From NCBI RefSeq assembly GCF_032884065.1, contig NC_088868.1:40253677-40317676 (forward strand): a DNA stretch of 64,000 nucleotides, read 5' to 3'. This stretch comes from Artemia franciscana (lineage: Eukaryota > Arthropoda > Branchiopoda > Anostraca > Artemiidae). Positions 53,826 to 64,000 of the stretch are shown here, piece by piece. Position 1 is the stretch's first letter. Every line of letters starts with the position of its first letter. The notes under the pieces are model-generated. The model did no database searches. It was not told the origin of the DNA and saw nothing but the letters and a program-made list of their open reading frames with translations. A program made the translations under genes and the position numbers.

Positions 53826-54093
53826 GACTGCTGAATCAAAAGAAGATTTTGATCATATTTTGATCAGACTGCTTTTGATCAGTCGATTTTGATCAGACTA
53901 CTTTTGATCAGAAGATTTTGATCAGACTGCTGAATCAAAAAAAGACTGCTGAATCAAAAGAAGATTTTGATCAGATTTTGATCAGACCGCTTTTGATCAG
54001 TCGATTTTGATCAGACTGCTTTTGATCAGAAGATTTTGATCAGACTGCTGAATCAAAAAAAGACTGCTGAATCAAAAGAAGACTGCTGAATCA
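53826..54093 (+). repeat. 118-bp minisatellite rich in TGATCA
   Basis: Two full units of 118 bp (from 53,826 and 53,944) and a partial third from 54,062. Each starts gactgctgaatcaaaagaag and contains several ttttgatcag words, so each unit is itself internally repetitive and partly self-complementary (TGATCA). Confidence 0.9.
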
Positions 54094-55035
54094 TTAAAAC
54101 ACTGGGAACAATAATATTTGACGGGAAAAAAACTTCAAGTGAAAAATCAGACGAAAAGAAAACATTTTAAAAGTAATTTATGAGAAAATAATTTAAAAGC
54201 AGAGATAAGCGGTTTTAGAAAGGAAAAATCCAGAAAGGGAAAAAACTGTTTGGTTTATTGATAGATAATCGCATTAACCATCAAAAAAGGATAAGTCTAA
54301 ATTATAGACAGTCCCCTGAATAAAATTTTTTTTTATTCAGTCGTAAATATTTTGTCATTGCATAAACAATTAAAGAAATATGGTTAGGAAGCATAAATGG
54401 CCTTTCCCAGTGTTCCCCTAGATCCCCCTCACTATATTTTGAAAAATAGGTTTAATGGTGCGTACTTTAAACGAATGACAAATATACTCCATATTCCAAA
54501 TTTTGAAGAATATATCTTAACCCCTCCCTAAATTTTCTTGAATTGACGCCAATGGGAGATTGGTGAGGAGAAATATTTTAGAATCAGCAGATTTTTCTAC
54601 AGGAATGGGTTTAAAAGCGCAGACAGGTACATTTTCAAGTTCAACCTATCGGATTTTCTTGTCCGTGGATTTTTGAATTAAAATGGAATAGTTTTGGGCA
54701 TCGAGTCATGGCTAATTGTAGAAAAAGCCAAGACAGATAGTTCAATTGAGAGAGAGGCAACTCTGGCATTAATCCCCTTTAGGATTATTAGGATTAGGAT
54801 TGTGTAAAAAGGAAGTTAGTTCATTTGTTAATAGATATATCTATCTTTTATCCGTCCATGCGTCATTGCTACGGCAGTAGAACCAAGGTAGATAGTCATA
54901 GAGCTAAGACAGTGATAGAACCTATAGTTTTTGAAGTGTTAGATTAATTTGGCTTGGGTATACGGCAGAAGTATGCGGGTGCCTCTCTTATTGGACCAAT
55001 ACACGGTTTGTTATCTTTTAGCAAGTCCCGCCTGC
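54094..55035. other. VPS36 intron, no feature
   Basis: AT-rich intronic sequence without recognisable coding or repeat content. Confidence 0.4.
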
Positions 55036-55039
55036 ATAG

Positions 55040-55210
55040 AGTGTCAGGCAGGTTGACCAAGAATTTAAAATTGACATAGGACCATTATATTGCCTGGAAT
55101 GAGAGGTAAAGGGACACTTACCTATGTTCTTAGGTAGGTTGAACCAAGAATTTAGAATTGACATATGACCGGTTATTTGCTTAGAATGAGAGGCAAACAA
55201 GCGGCTAAAG
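55040..55210 (+). repeat. Two-copy ~85-bp direct repeat
   Basis: caggttgaccaagaatttaa to ggaatgagaggtaaa (55,048-55,110) is repeated as taggttgaaccaagaattta to agaatgagaggcaaa (55,133-55,198), about 85% alike by eye. Confidence 0.75.
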
Positions 55211-55377
55211 TCAAAATGGGGATCAAAAAGGGGGTACGTCAAAAAGTCATTCTGGAATGATTGTCAGGTAAGGCAATTGTTTCAATTTATGTACTTAGAC
55301 ATTTACTTGACTAATAAAACATTTAATTTAATGTTAGTTGAACAACAATATTGACTGAAATTGCAAGGGTAAACGGC

Positions 55378-55450
55378 TAGTCGTAGTTTCATCTTCCAAA
55401 CTACCAGTTTCCAAATCTTTTGACTTAAGGGCATAAGCTCCTGTTTGACA
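55378..55450 (-). pseudogene. Partial duplicate of a VPS36 exon inside the VPS36 intron
   Basis: The minus strand reads GAYALKSKDLETGSLEDETTT, against GVYALQSKDLETGSLDNETLT in the real exon at 56,984-57,196. Only the last ~22 codons of the exon are present. The donor GTAAGT after ACTACT is replaced by agccgt, so it could not splice normally. The copy is in the same orientation, about 1.6 kb downstream of the parent exon in the gene's direction, which indicates an old local tandem duplication. Confidence 0.85.
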
Positions 55451-55839
55451 CTCTGATACCCTGTTTGATAGTTTGATACTCCTGTTGATACTTTGGGTTA
55501 TGAATTAAGGAAACACCTGCTTCTACAAAAAAATTCCTTCCTTGGGTTTTACCAAGCAGCTTGACTTACATAAAATTTAAGAAGCTGCCAGCAGTTTTTA
55601 TCTCTCTCCCCCCTATAATCCACCCCTGACAAAAAGTGCGTATAAACTGTTTAGCAATTTTCTTAAGAAAGGAACAGATGCAGCGCTTACGAATACAAAC
55701 CAATGAAATCAAGCACTGAAATTCACTTTTTAACGCGGCAATTTCTTCAAAGAATTTCTCACATCGTCGCTGGTACGTCAAAAGAACGTATCTGACGTTT
55801 TCAAACTTTTGAAATAACTGCGAAAACCCTTTGCTGAGC

Positions 55840-56430
55840 TCCTTCAGAAGGAAGATCGGTGGGGCAATCTATGTTCAATCCCACTTCGATCCTCCTGATC
55901 TATATTACCCTGCCGATCCTCTCCTTAAGGAGAGCTAAGCAAGTAATATAGCAATGTAATATAGCAGAGTAATATAGCCTTTAAGGAGAGTTTAGCAGTG
56001 GTTTTTCGAAAAATACTAACCCTCCCTTTGAGAACAGCTTAGCAAACAGTTTTTCGAAAATTGCCGATCCTTACTATAGAACAAATTAGCAAAGGATTTT
56101 CGCAAACTGCTTATTATATAGCAAAGTATTAATATAACAAAGTAATATAGCCTTTAAGGAGAATTTAGTAGTAGTTTTTCAAAAACTACTGACCCTCCCT
56201 TTGAAAAACAGCTTAGCAAACGGTTTTTCGTCAGCTGCCGATCCTTCCTATAGAACAGATTAGCAAACGGTTTTCGCAAATTCCTTCCTCCCTTTCAGGA
56301 TGGATTAGCAAATGTTCTTTTTTTGTAAAATGCTGATGCTCCCTTTGAGAACAGCTTAGCAAACCGTTTTTCGCAAACTTTTGATCCTCCCTTTTGAACA
56401 GCTTAGCAAATGTTTTTTCGCAATTACTTT
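55840..56430 (+). repeat. Decayed ~45-110 bp minisatellite in VPS36 intron
   Basis: About eight imperfect units built from ccctccctttgagaacagct, tagcaaacggtttttcgcaa and gccgatccttcctatagaac; the spacing varies. Units pair gatcctcc with an aacagcttagcaaa word. Confidence 0.8.
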
Positions 56431-56439
56431 GGAAGTGTC

Positions 56440-56870
56440 AAAATATCAGATATAGCCTTTAGGTTGTATCTGATATTTAAATCTATATTTAAATATCAAA
56501 GATATCAGAAAGACCATCCTTTCTATAGAAACCATATATGTCCCAAGGGCATAACTTTGAACCCTTGCTCTGAAGGCTGTAGGGGATTATCATCATCAAA
56601 GACATAATTTCATAACCTTTGAATTACGTTGGACAAAATGTCTATCTAAAAATTTTGATTGTATATATTTGAAGAAATTATGGGCGGGGTTCTGATTGCC
56701 CTTTAATCACTATAGACTATTAAAAAGGGTACTAGCCCTTTCAATTTCCGATCAAAAGAACCCTTATCTGCGATACTTTTTTCTATATAAAGTGCTCGGG
56801 TCTGATATCTTTCTGATATCTTTGATATCTTGATATCTTAATCTGATATCTTTCTATATAAAGTGCTTAG
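56440..56870. repeat. Repeat B fragment flanked by GATATC-rich tracts
   Basis: 56,560-56,770 holds the repeat B words cccaagggcataactttgaa, cccttgctctgaaggctgta, gggtactagccctttcaatt and ccgatcaaaag. It is bordered by palindromic gatatc-rich sequence (56,450-56,515 and 56,795-56,860), in which tctgatatctttctata is duplicated. Confidence 0.7.
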
Positions 56871-56983
56871 GCGTAATAGCTGCGATACGTAGTTTTTCCA
56901 AAGACTTTCGAGAGGACAGGCAATCCTCCATGAAAACAGTTTTGGAATCCTCCATGAAAACAGTATAATTGTGCTATACTTAC

Positions 56984-57196
56984 AGTAGTCAGAGTTTCAT
57001 TATCCAAACTGCCAGTTTCTAAATCTTTTGACTGAAGTGCATAAACGCCTGTTGGAAAAAGGTACAGTTGGAGTTTTCTATCGGGTCCAAGCGTCTTGCA
57101 GGCTTTCAACAAATCTTCTGGGGAAACAAGAACTAGCCCTCTAGCCCGGTTTATTCGACAATAGGCCTCAGCCAAAGAGAGAAGTCCACCAGCTTC
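56984..57196 (-). CDS. VPS36: VPS36 (ESCRT-II subunit), penultimate exon
   Basis: 71-codon exon in phase 0 on both sides: acceptor GATTTACAG (57,197 and above) and donor GTAAGT (56,978-56,983). It reads EAGGLLSLAEAYCRINRARG then LVLVSPEDLLKACKTLGPDR, KLQLYLFPTGVYALQSKDLE and TGSLDNETLTT. This is the end of the first winged helix of VPS36 and the start of the second. Human VPS36 has GGIM-LAE-YC-VNRARG, then LLSPEDL-NACK. The sequence is intact. The N-terminal GLUE domain and earlier exons lie beyond 57.2 kb on the plus coordinate axis; I did not find them in the window, and later LINE insertions make that intron long. Confidence 0.95.
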
Positions 57197-57216
57197 CTGT
57201 AAATCATTAAATTTCA

Positions 57217-57830
57217 CTATTTTTACTCACGCAACAATGAACAAACTAAAAAAGGTATTTACAACATAAATAAATCGACCATCTTAGTTGCTCTTCTTGG
57301 GCGTCAGTAAATTATAGTATGCTATGAAATCAGAATATTAGATTTCCTCAAGTAGAAAATTACCTAACAATATATATCTTAAAAAGTTCGGTAAAATCAG
57401 GATTTCAATTTTTAATGAAAAAAGATCTTCATAGTCAGTTATGCAGATTTAGTAGTAGTGGACGCCAAATTTAAAGAGAAACACATTGGCAAAAAATCAG
57501 CTAAAAAAATAGCTAAAAACAAATCAGATCATTTATTGAAAACAGGATATACTTTCATTAGGAATCACCCAGACATAGTATCTTTAAGTAAAAAAAAAAA
57601 AAAGGTCACTCGCAACTATAAATTTCAGTCAAAATTAAGAAAGATACAATAATAATTAAAATTAATCAACTATAAGAATAACTTTTAAAAGTCACGAACT
57701 ATTGAAAACAAGAACAAAACTCGGCACAAAGTTTCGCAAATAGCAATGTGACTTAGACTTAGAAATAACCGGTGTTAATTTTAGAACTAAGCCCCCCTAA
57801 GATCCCTGAGAGGTTAGCCTCTAAGAGGGA
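57217..57830. other. VPS36 upstream intron, no feature
   Basis: AT-rich; a lysine-rich plus-strand frame at 57,458-57,652 is low-complexity (A-rich) and not a credible gene. Confidence 0.45.
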
Positions 57831-57834
57831 CAAA

Positions 57835-59270
57835 GGAAGGTGAGATGAAGTTCTTGTTGATGGGACGCTTTAAGATAAAAGAGGAAAGCAACGGGAAACT
57901 CCTGGGATCAGGATGGCACTACTTGCCCTTTTGACTATCTTTTTTACACTGTTAGAAAGGAGATTAGAACTTCTAATGTTGCGATTCAATAACTTGCTTG
58001 GGGGATTTCAGATACCCCCACATAGTGTTTAGTACATTCACATTGTAATTTAAACTTAAAACTCTTAGATATTCTGGAAAGGCCACTTTGACAACCTTGA
58101 TACCCATTATGTCTTTAGATTTAGTTGAATATTCCCCAAAAAGTTCAACTAAATACTCTTAGTCGTTCCTAGGGATACTATCCCTAGGCGTACCTAGGGA
58201 TACTATCGGCCTAACCATTGGCTTGCCTAATCATCAATTTCTCACTATTTGATCTGTCCAACTGAAGACCGTCCATTGTTGCTCTAAACGCTGATCTAAT
58301 GGCTTATATTGGAGTTGATAATCTAAGACACAGAGAAATTAAATTTCAATTTATGTATATCAGTAACACGACAATGTCACCTGTGCGGACGATGTGTTGC
58401 GATTAAGTTCCGGATGGGGGAGGAGCATTGAGCCAAACTTCATGCACAGTTTATCACCAAGGACATAAAGGGGATCAAATTTAAACGCTTTACGATAATA
58501 AGAGTAAAGCAACGGGAAAATTCTATAGATGGTTTGCAGTGATCTCTTGTGAACCCGTTCAATTTCTTTTAGAGAGAAATGACAAACAGGACATGAATAT
58601 TCTGAAAGTGGGCAGATAAAAAGACAGAAAATTAAGTTTAGTTTATTCTTTGGAGTCCGAAATTTCTTTAGGGTTTTCAGCATTTAGATAGCACCGATTT
58701 TCTTTTTTTTTACAATCAATCTTCTATTTTCATGCCAAGTAAGGTCGGAAGAAATCGGTACCCCAAGTAGAGCAGTGCGGTTCTTGAAGATGTTTGGGCC
58801 TAGGGGGTGGTTTAAATTCAGGGTGGCTTTTCGTAGGAAATGGAAATCCCATTACTGCATTTCTTTTTTTTTATTGCCATATTCAGTTTTGCTGCATACT
58901 ACTTCAGCTAGCGAAAGATCATCTACATATTTCCATCTTAAGTCTAGACCGACCATTATTTCATTAGTCATTACGAGGAAGCATAAAGGACTGATCACTG
59001 TTCCTTGCGGGATACCGCAGAAAACCAATAAAGAAAAGGAAAATTTATCTCACACAAGAGGAATCATCAGTTTTTTTTGGAATAGGAGTGATGAATCCAA
59101 TCTTCCGCATTTTTGGAAGATATCCGGTTTTGGTGATATTATTGTACCTAATATGAAGAGGGAGCGATAACTCTTTACTAAATTTTCTTTATCAAGATTT
59201 AAATTTTGCTGTGAATTTTCGGATGGTGTTTCATAGGTATATTCAAACACCACACTGCCTTTCCAGGACA
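57835..59270 (-). mobile_element. Old LINE fragments (RT with YVDD motif)
   Basis: The minus strand reads FCGIPQGTVISPLCFLVMTN (RT motif B, about 59,030-58,970), WKYVDDLSLAEVV (motif C), then IFCLFICPLSEYSCPVCHF, LKEIERVHKRSLQTIYRI and LCMKFGSMLLPHP (C-terminal cysteine/arginine region). Frames are broken between these blocks. A second short copy of the C-terminal stretch (agcaacgggaaact, gggacgctttaa) lies at 57,865-57,910. Strongly decayed, so old. Confidence 0.75.
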
Positions 59271-60090
59271 TAGAAATAACAGCTGAAATAGGGATAAATC
59301 CTTTTATTGACAGTGAAAAACAACGATAAAAAACTCTGGATATTTCAGTGACATAGACAAAAGCCAGTAAAGGGGCGGGGGGTTAGGGGTCTTGAACCTC
59401 CCCCGAAATGTTTGTCCGACTCGTAAAAACGTAACAAAAATTAATATAAACAATGGTGTTTCATTGAAAAATGAAGGTGGCTTTTCAGGAGGTAGTGGCG
59501 GATGACTGTACAGTAGAAGCTAAATGAGAGTTTATGTCGTTCGCTCTCTTCTCTCATGATTTCTCCATGAAATAACTAGATGCGGGCGTCTTACAGTTAG
59601 GTATTTCACTTTACAGAAGAAATTCGAGGGCTTGGATTCGAGGAGATTATCTACTTTCTTTTTATAATAGTCTCCCTGTCACTAATTAATTTTACATTTA
59701 ATTTTGTTTGCTTTTGTTTATCTTTTGCTGTTTCTTTTTCTTCCCTTTTTCAATTAAGTCTATTTTACGTTGTAGCATTTGTTTAATTTCTTAATTCACA
59801 TATTTTTAGTCAGGTGCAAAAAAAATTAACTGGACCTGAGGAAGATTTCAAAAGATTAAGATATACAATTGTTTATAAAATAAGATGTTCACGTATGCAG
59901 TATGGTTCTAAAATAATACGCAAAATATATAAAATCCAACCCAAGAAAGTTCCATGATACAGTTCAGAACATTATCAAAAAAAAGTAACCAATTTTAAAG
60001 TGAGAAAGGATAATGGTAAACCTCTGCTACCCAGTGAAATTGTTGATTTTTTTCCATCAATTTGTAAAATTCATCCCCGACTAACGATCT
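59271..60090. other. No gene recognised
   Basis: Possibly the 5' side of the plus-strand LINE fragment that follows, but I see no endonuclease motif. Confidence 0.35.
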
Positions 60091-61430
60091 TATCACCTAA
60101 TGACTCAGTTTCAAATTTTCCTACCCTCCTACCCTAGAGATTAGTTCAGTTGCTAAAAAGTTGAAGACACTTTCTCGTAAATCTAGTTACCCTGGTGAGA
60201 TACCAATTAAACTGATTATTAAGTTAGTTAATCTTGCATTTACTGCGGCAATTTTTAACTGCGTCAGTTTGCGGCATCTACTGCAGCAGTTTTATGTTTT
60301 ATTTTATTTTTAACCCGAGTTTTCCCTAGTGTTTTTAAACAAGGGTGTGTTGCCCCAATCTCCAAGTGTAAGACTCCTAAGGATATTACTGAAATGAGGC
60401 CGATTTAAAAAACACCGGCTCCTTCAAAAGTGTTTGAAAGTTTTATTTTTTATTTGAGGACATAAAATATAATATATATTCCCAACAATCTGGATTTAGA
60501 CTAGGGCAAAGTACTGTTCATTATTTGGTTGAATTGTTTTAGAAAAAAATGGGGCTTATGTTGATGCATTATTTGCCGACATAGTTAAGGCTTTTGATAG
60601 TCTTGACCATGACGTAGTAGTCAAAGAAGCTAAGATTATGAGTGCCCATGCATTCCTTGCACACATGCTTGCTAGCTTTCTTTTTAAAAGATCTCAGTAT
60701 TTTCAACTCTCTAATCATAAGCCATCTGGATTTTAGATATTTTTGCGGTTCGCCACAAGGGACTAAATTAGACCCACTTTCTTTTCTTATTGTTTTTAAC
60801 CATATTTTAGCAACAATTCGTCATTGTTAATTTGCTAATGATTTAACTGTCTTATCACTGCGACTAAGCCCTTCGACTACCGAACAGTCTGACTTGACGA
60901 GAATTTTTAATGATCTAAAAGCTAAATTAGGAACTAAATTAGGCTAATTAGGTAATTAGGTAAACCTGACGTTTAGTCAGTTTTACCCTTACTTTTTCCT
61001 TGACCGTGGTTACATGAATTTTTCCTTCCTAAAAACCAACAGTCATTCTCTTCTTTTAATTCCCTACTGCCGACAAAGCAAACTGTTAAAATACTTGGAG
61101 TACTTTCAGACGAAGATTTAAGATAGAACTCGCACGGTGACTATCTGAATAAAAAAGGCGCCTCACGTTTACATTCATTTTCCAACTTGAAAAGATTAGG
61201 TATCCCAACTGGGGGTATGAAAATCTGTATACTGCAGCTATGTTAGACCTTCTCTTCAGTATGCATGTCAAGCTCGACGTCCGGGTTAGATAAACTTGAG
61301 ATGATACAAAAAAGAGCTGTAAAAATTATACTTCGACAAAACTACTCAACATATGATGATGCAGTGAAACAATTCAACTTGACAGTCGTAAACATGAGTT
61401 GACATATCCATTTGGACTAAATTATTTGAA
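60091..61430 (+). mobile_element. Old LINE RT fragment, plus strand
   Basis: Plus-strand pieces: AKKLKTLSRKSSYPGEIPIK, then LFADIVKAFDSLDHDVVVKE (motif A), FCGSPQGTKLDPLSFLIVFN (motif B), FANDLTVLSL (motif C with Asn for Asp), SNLKRLGIPTGGMK and EMIQKRAVKIILRQNYS. Same RT type as the minus-strand fragment at 58-59 kb. Many stops and frameshifts; inactive and old. Confidence 0.75.
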
Positions 61431-61960
61431 TTCTCCAACTAATCATGGTCTATTACCCAGCCTTGGGAGCCCCCTACTGAAGGACCAGTCATAGACTCTG
61501 ACATATAAAAAAAGAATTGTCAACAGTTAATTACTTACCCAACTTCTAGTACCGAGAGATATTGCAAATCATTTGTCCCTTATTTTACTCGATATTCTAA
61601 CAATATTTAATTAATGTTTAATAATTAAATAATTAATGATAAATATTTAATGTTTGATGCAGTATATTTCAGGCCTGTGATTGTTTTTGAATGGACCAAC
61701 CATTAATATTTTTAATATTTTGTAAAAGCACTGTAAAGTATTAAAATTAAAACAAACTATAGTGAAAAAAAGAAATCACCAGTGCAACAACACAAACACA
61801 GAAACAAACCTACGCCATAAAACTAAATATAAAAATATAACCTATAAAAATGATAATAAATAATGAATAATAAATAATAGATAATAAAAAAAAATAACTA
61901 TATTTATACTGAACAAATAATAACTTTCGGGTAACAGCAAGTCTCAAGTCCATTGACTTA
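61431..61960. other. No feature recognised, very AT-rich
   Basis: Runs of aataatgaataataaataat type; no coding signal. Confidence 0.45.
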
Positions 61961-62400
61961 GAGGATTTATTAACTTCTAATAAACAGTATCAAGATCCTT
62001 GGAGTTACTTTCTCCAATGATTTCAGCTTTGCCGCACATATTGAAATCGAATATCGATATCGAATTGAATATCGAAAACGTGGTTAAGAGTGCAAGCGCT
62101 AATCTACAGAATTTAAACGGTATGTGTAGGTTCAGTGCGAACACAGAGAGCATTAAGTATGCATACATAGCGTATGTCCGCCCCATTCTGGAATATACGC
62201 GCCCTGTTTGGGTGTCCTCAGCACTTAGAACAGTGTATCTTTGTCAGGAGCTTGAATCTGTTCAGAAGCGAGCGGTATCGATCATCTAGGGCCGCCGTGA
62301 CATCCCCTACGAAGCTCTGAAAGTGCTAGGACTGCCGTCACTCCAAAACCGGTATAAAACTGATAATGAGTTTTGGAAAGTTCTTGCTTTCTAAATCTCG
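61961..62400 (+). mobile_element. LINE RT C-terminal fragment
   Basis: The plus strand reads SIKILGVTFSNDFSFAAHIE, a frameshift, VVKSASANLQNLNGMCRFS, YAYIAYVRPILEYTRPVW, CQELESVQKRAVSII, a stop, then GRRDIPYEALKVLGLPSLQN. It is the same domain as the end of the preceding fragment but a different LINE copy. The region between 62,400 and 62,830 has no further recognisable coding sequence. Confidence 0.78.
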
Positions 62401-62829
62401 GCAACGTGACATTCTACCTGATCAGCCTCTGCCATCAAGAACGAGAAAGCAAGATAAGTTAGTTCCCGTTAAAGCAAGAACAAACCGATATGGTAATTCT
62501 TTCGTCCTGGTTTTCGTCAAAATGTACAATAAGAGTTAATGTTTATAGTTTGATTTATATTTACAAGTGTAATTTGATTTTGAATATGTTGTAAAGAAAC
62601 ACAAATCAGCGATAGCTGTCAAGTTTTTGCTATTAAACCTGTCTACTACTTACTACTATTACTAACTGTCTTGACTTCTTTTATGCTGCGTTGAATTTTG
62701 AACCCTCTTATGTCAACAGATCGAATAATTGCAATGACTTGGAAGTTATAATTTTGTTCAGTATAAATATAGTTTGTTTAAATTTTAATACTTAAGTTAC
62801 TCTACTGATGATGATGACGACTATGTCAT
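62401..62829. other. No feature recognised
   Basis: AT-rich sequence, probably LINE 3' UTR and flank. Confidence 0.35.
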
Positions 62830-64000
62830 ACAATATCTAGAGCCTTTGTAAATATTTGTTTCACTGTCTAATAAAAAGGCTTATCCCTATTTGGAACTCT
62901 GATTTGTTTTGACATAGAAAAGGCAGGGTAGTCATGGAAAAAAGATCAAAGACAAACGCCAATTTTGGCAGATGAAGTTTATCTTAAGGAGCTATAACAT
63001 GGGGACCTTGCATTTGTCTCCTTTTTCGTCAAGGAAAAAGGAGACATGCCAAAAAATGGATTAAATTTTGAATCGGCTTAGAAAACTTTTGACCGAAGAG
63101 GATTATCTTAGCTATAGGAAAAAGGAGACATAAGCCGTAAAATGGAATGATTTTGAATTTGCTCAAAATATTTGAATTTAATTTATATCACTGAAAAGAG
63201 CATAAAACGTTGGTTTAGAGTATGTTTTCTTTATCTTCGTTAACCTTATTTTTCGGAGCAACCACAGCCGACAAAGTTATTTTGTTTTTTGGCTCTACAA
63301 TATCCAGATCCTTTGTATATATTTGTTTCACTGTCTAATAAAAAGAATTATCCCTATTTGGAACTCTGATTTGTTTCGTCATAGAAAAGGCAGTGTAGTC
63401 CTGGAAAAAGATCAAATAAAAACGCCAATTTTGGCAGATGAAGTTTATCTTAAGGAGCTATAACATGGGGACCTTGCATTTGTCTCCTTTTTCGTCAAGG
63501 AAAAGGAGACATGCCAAAAAATGGATTAAATCTCGAATTGGCTTAGAAAACTTTTGACGGAAGAGGATTATCTTATCTATAGGAAAAAGGAGACATAAGC
63601 CATAAAATGGAATGATTTAGAATTTGCTCAAAATATTTGAATTTAATTTATACCACTGAAAAGAGCATAAAATGTTGGTTTAGAGTATGTTTTCTTTATC
63701 TTCGTTAACCTTATTTTTCGGAGCAACCACAGCCGACAAAGTTTTTTTGTTTTTTGGCTCTACAATATCCAGATCCTTTGTATATATTTGTTTCACTGTC
63801 TAATAAAAAGAATTATCTCTATTTGGAACTCTGATTTGTTTCGTCATAGAAAAGGCAGTGTAGTCCTGGAAAAAGATCAAATAAAAACGCCAATTTTGGC
63901 AGATGAAGTTTATCTTAAGGAGCTATAACATGGGGACCTTGCATTTGTCTCCTTTTTTGTCAAGGAAAAAGGAGACATACCAAAAAATGGATTAAATCTC
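62830..64000 (+). repeat. Satellite, ~466-bp unit, 2.5 units, runs off the window
   Basis: Unit starts at 62,830, 63,297 and 63,762 (acaatatcyagagcctttgt type), giving periods of 467 and 465 bp. Units are very similar; units 2 and 3 are closer to each other than to unit 1. Each carries the hairpin tgtctcctttttc/gaaaaaggagaca (63,015-63,046 in unit 1) and a second ggaaaaaggagacataagcc about 90 bp later. No ORF spans a unit. The array continues beyond 64,000. Confidence 0.92.

Noticed and set aside
53826-54093. CRISPR-like array
   Set aside because: The repeats are 118-bp tandem units without unique spacers, in a eukaryotic intron.
55566-55781. 71-codon minus-strand ORF between VPS36 exons as an extra VPS36 exon
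   Set aside because: It does not match VPS36, and the residue count across the two recognised exons leaves no room for another exon.
57458-57652. Lysine-rich plus-strand ORF
   Set aside because: A-rich low complexity inside the VPS36 upstream intron; no homology and no context.

Overview
This is an AT-rich eukaryotic window dominated by transposable-element fossils, with fragments of a few spliced host genes on the minus strand. Helitrons with GACGTCA-rich termini, RTE-like and CR1-like LINEs, a tRNA-Ser-derived SINE, long low-GC introns and a 2-kb-scale modular noncoding repeat together suggest an invertebrate, most likely an arthropod and perhaps a crustacean. That placement is inference. 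I saw no bacterial operon, CRISPR array, LTR retroelement or Polinton.

Host genes. (1) Two exons of a chaperonin-10 (HSP10) gene lie at 2,933-3,073 and 5,208-5,345. They join in phase, but the second exon has an in-frame stop. (2) Two consecutive 3' exons of ESCRT-II subunit VPS36 lie at 56,984-57,196 and 51,736-51,906. They splice in phase 0 and give exactly the length expected between conserved blocks. The intron between them holds a decayed partial copy of the upstream exon. (3) Three well-bounded exon-like ORFs of unrecognised protein(s) lie at 16.3-17.8 kb and 21.7 kb. Two of them sit inside duplicated intronic sequence.

Layout. 0.8-2.5 kb: repeat A with its foldback end. 2.9-5.3 kb: HSP10 remnant. 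5.8-9.0 kb: internally deleted and rearranged Helitron. 9.5-10.7 kb: repeat A piece and a decayed Helitron accessory ORF. 10.7-22 kb: host introns and exons, repeat blocks X/Y, repeat B and a TIR element. 22.9-24.5 kb: two large palindromes and a 240-bp (GA)n tract. 24.5-32.1 kb: a CR1-like LINE (LINE-E) interrupted by a second LINE (LINE-G), present twice around a 100-N gap. 32.1-37.0 kb: a nearly complete LINE (LINE-F) with a coiled-coil ORF, a CCHC ORF1 and an endonuclease-RT ORF2. 37.4-44.6 kb: array of repeat A elements with an RTE tail and a SINE carrying a 12-bp target-site duplication. 44.9-47.7 kb: two Helitron remnants, one with an intact basic accessory ORF. 50.2-50.9 kb: LINE 3' end. 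51.7-57.2 kb: VPS36 3' end. 57.8-62.4 kb: old LINE fragments. 62.8-64.0 kb: start of a satellite with a unit of about 466 bp.

I found no convincing new functional system. The most unusual items are the rearranged Helitron, the modular palindromic repeat A family, the LINE with two ORF1-type proteins and an ATGA ORF1/ORF2 overlap, and the duplicated sequence flanking the gap, which is probably an assembly artefact.
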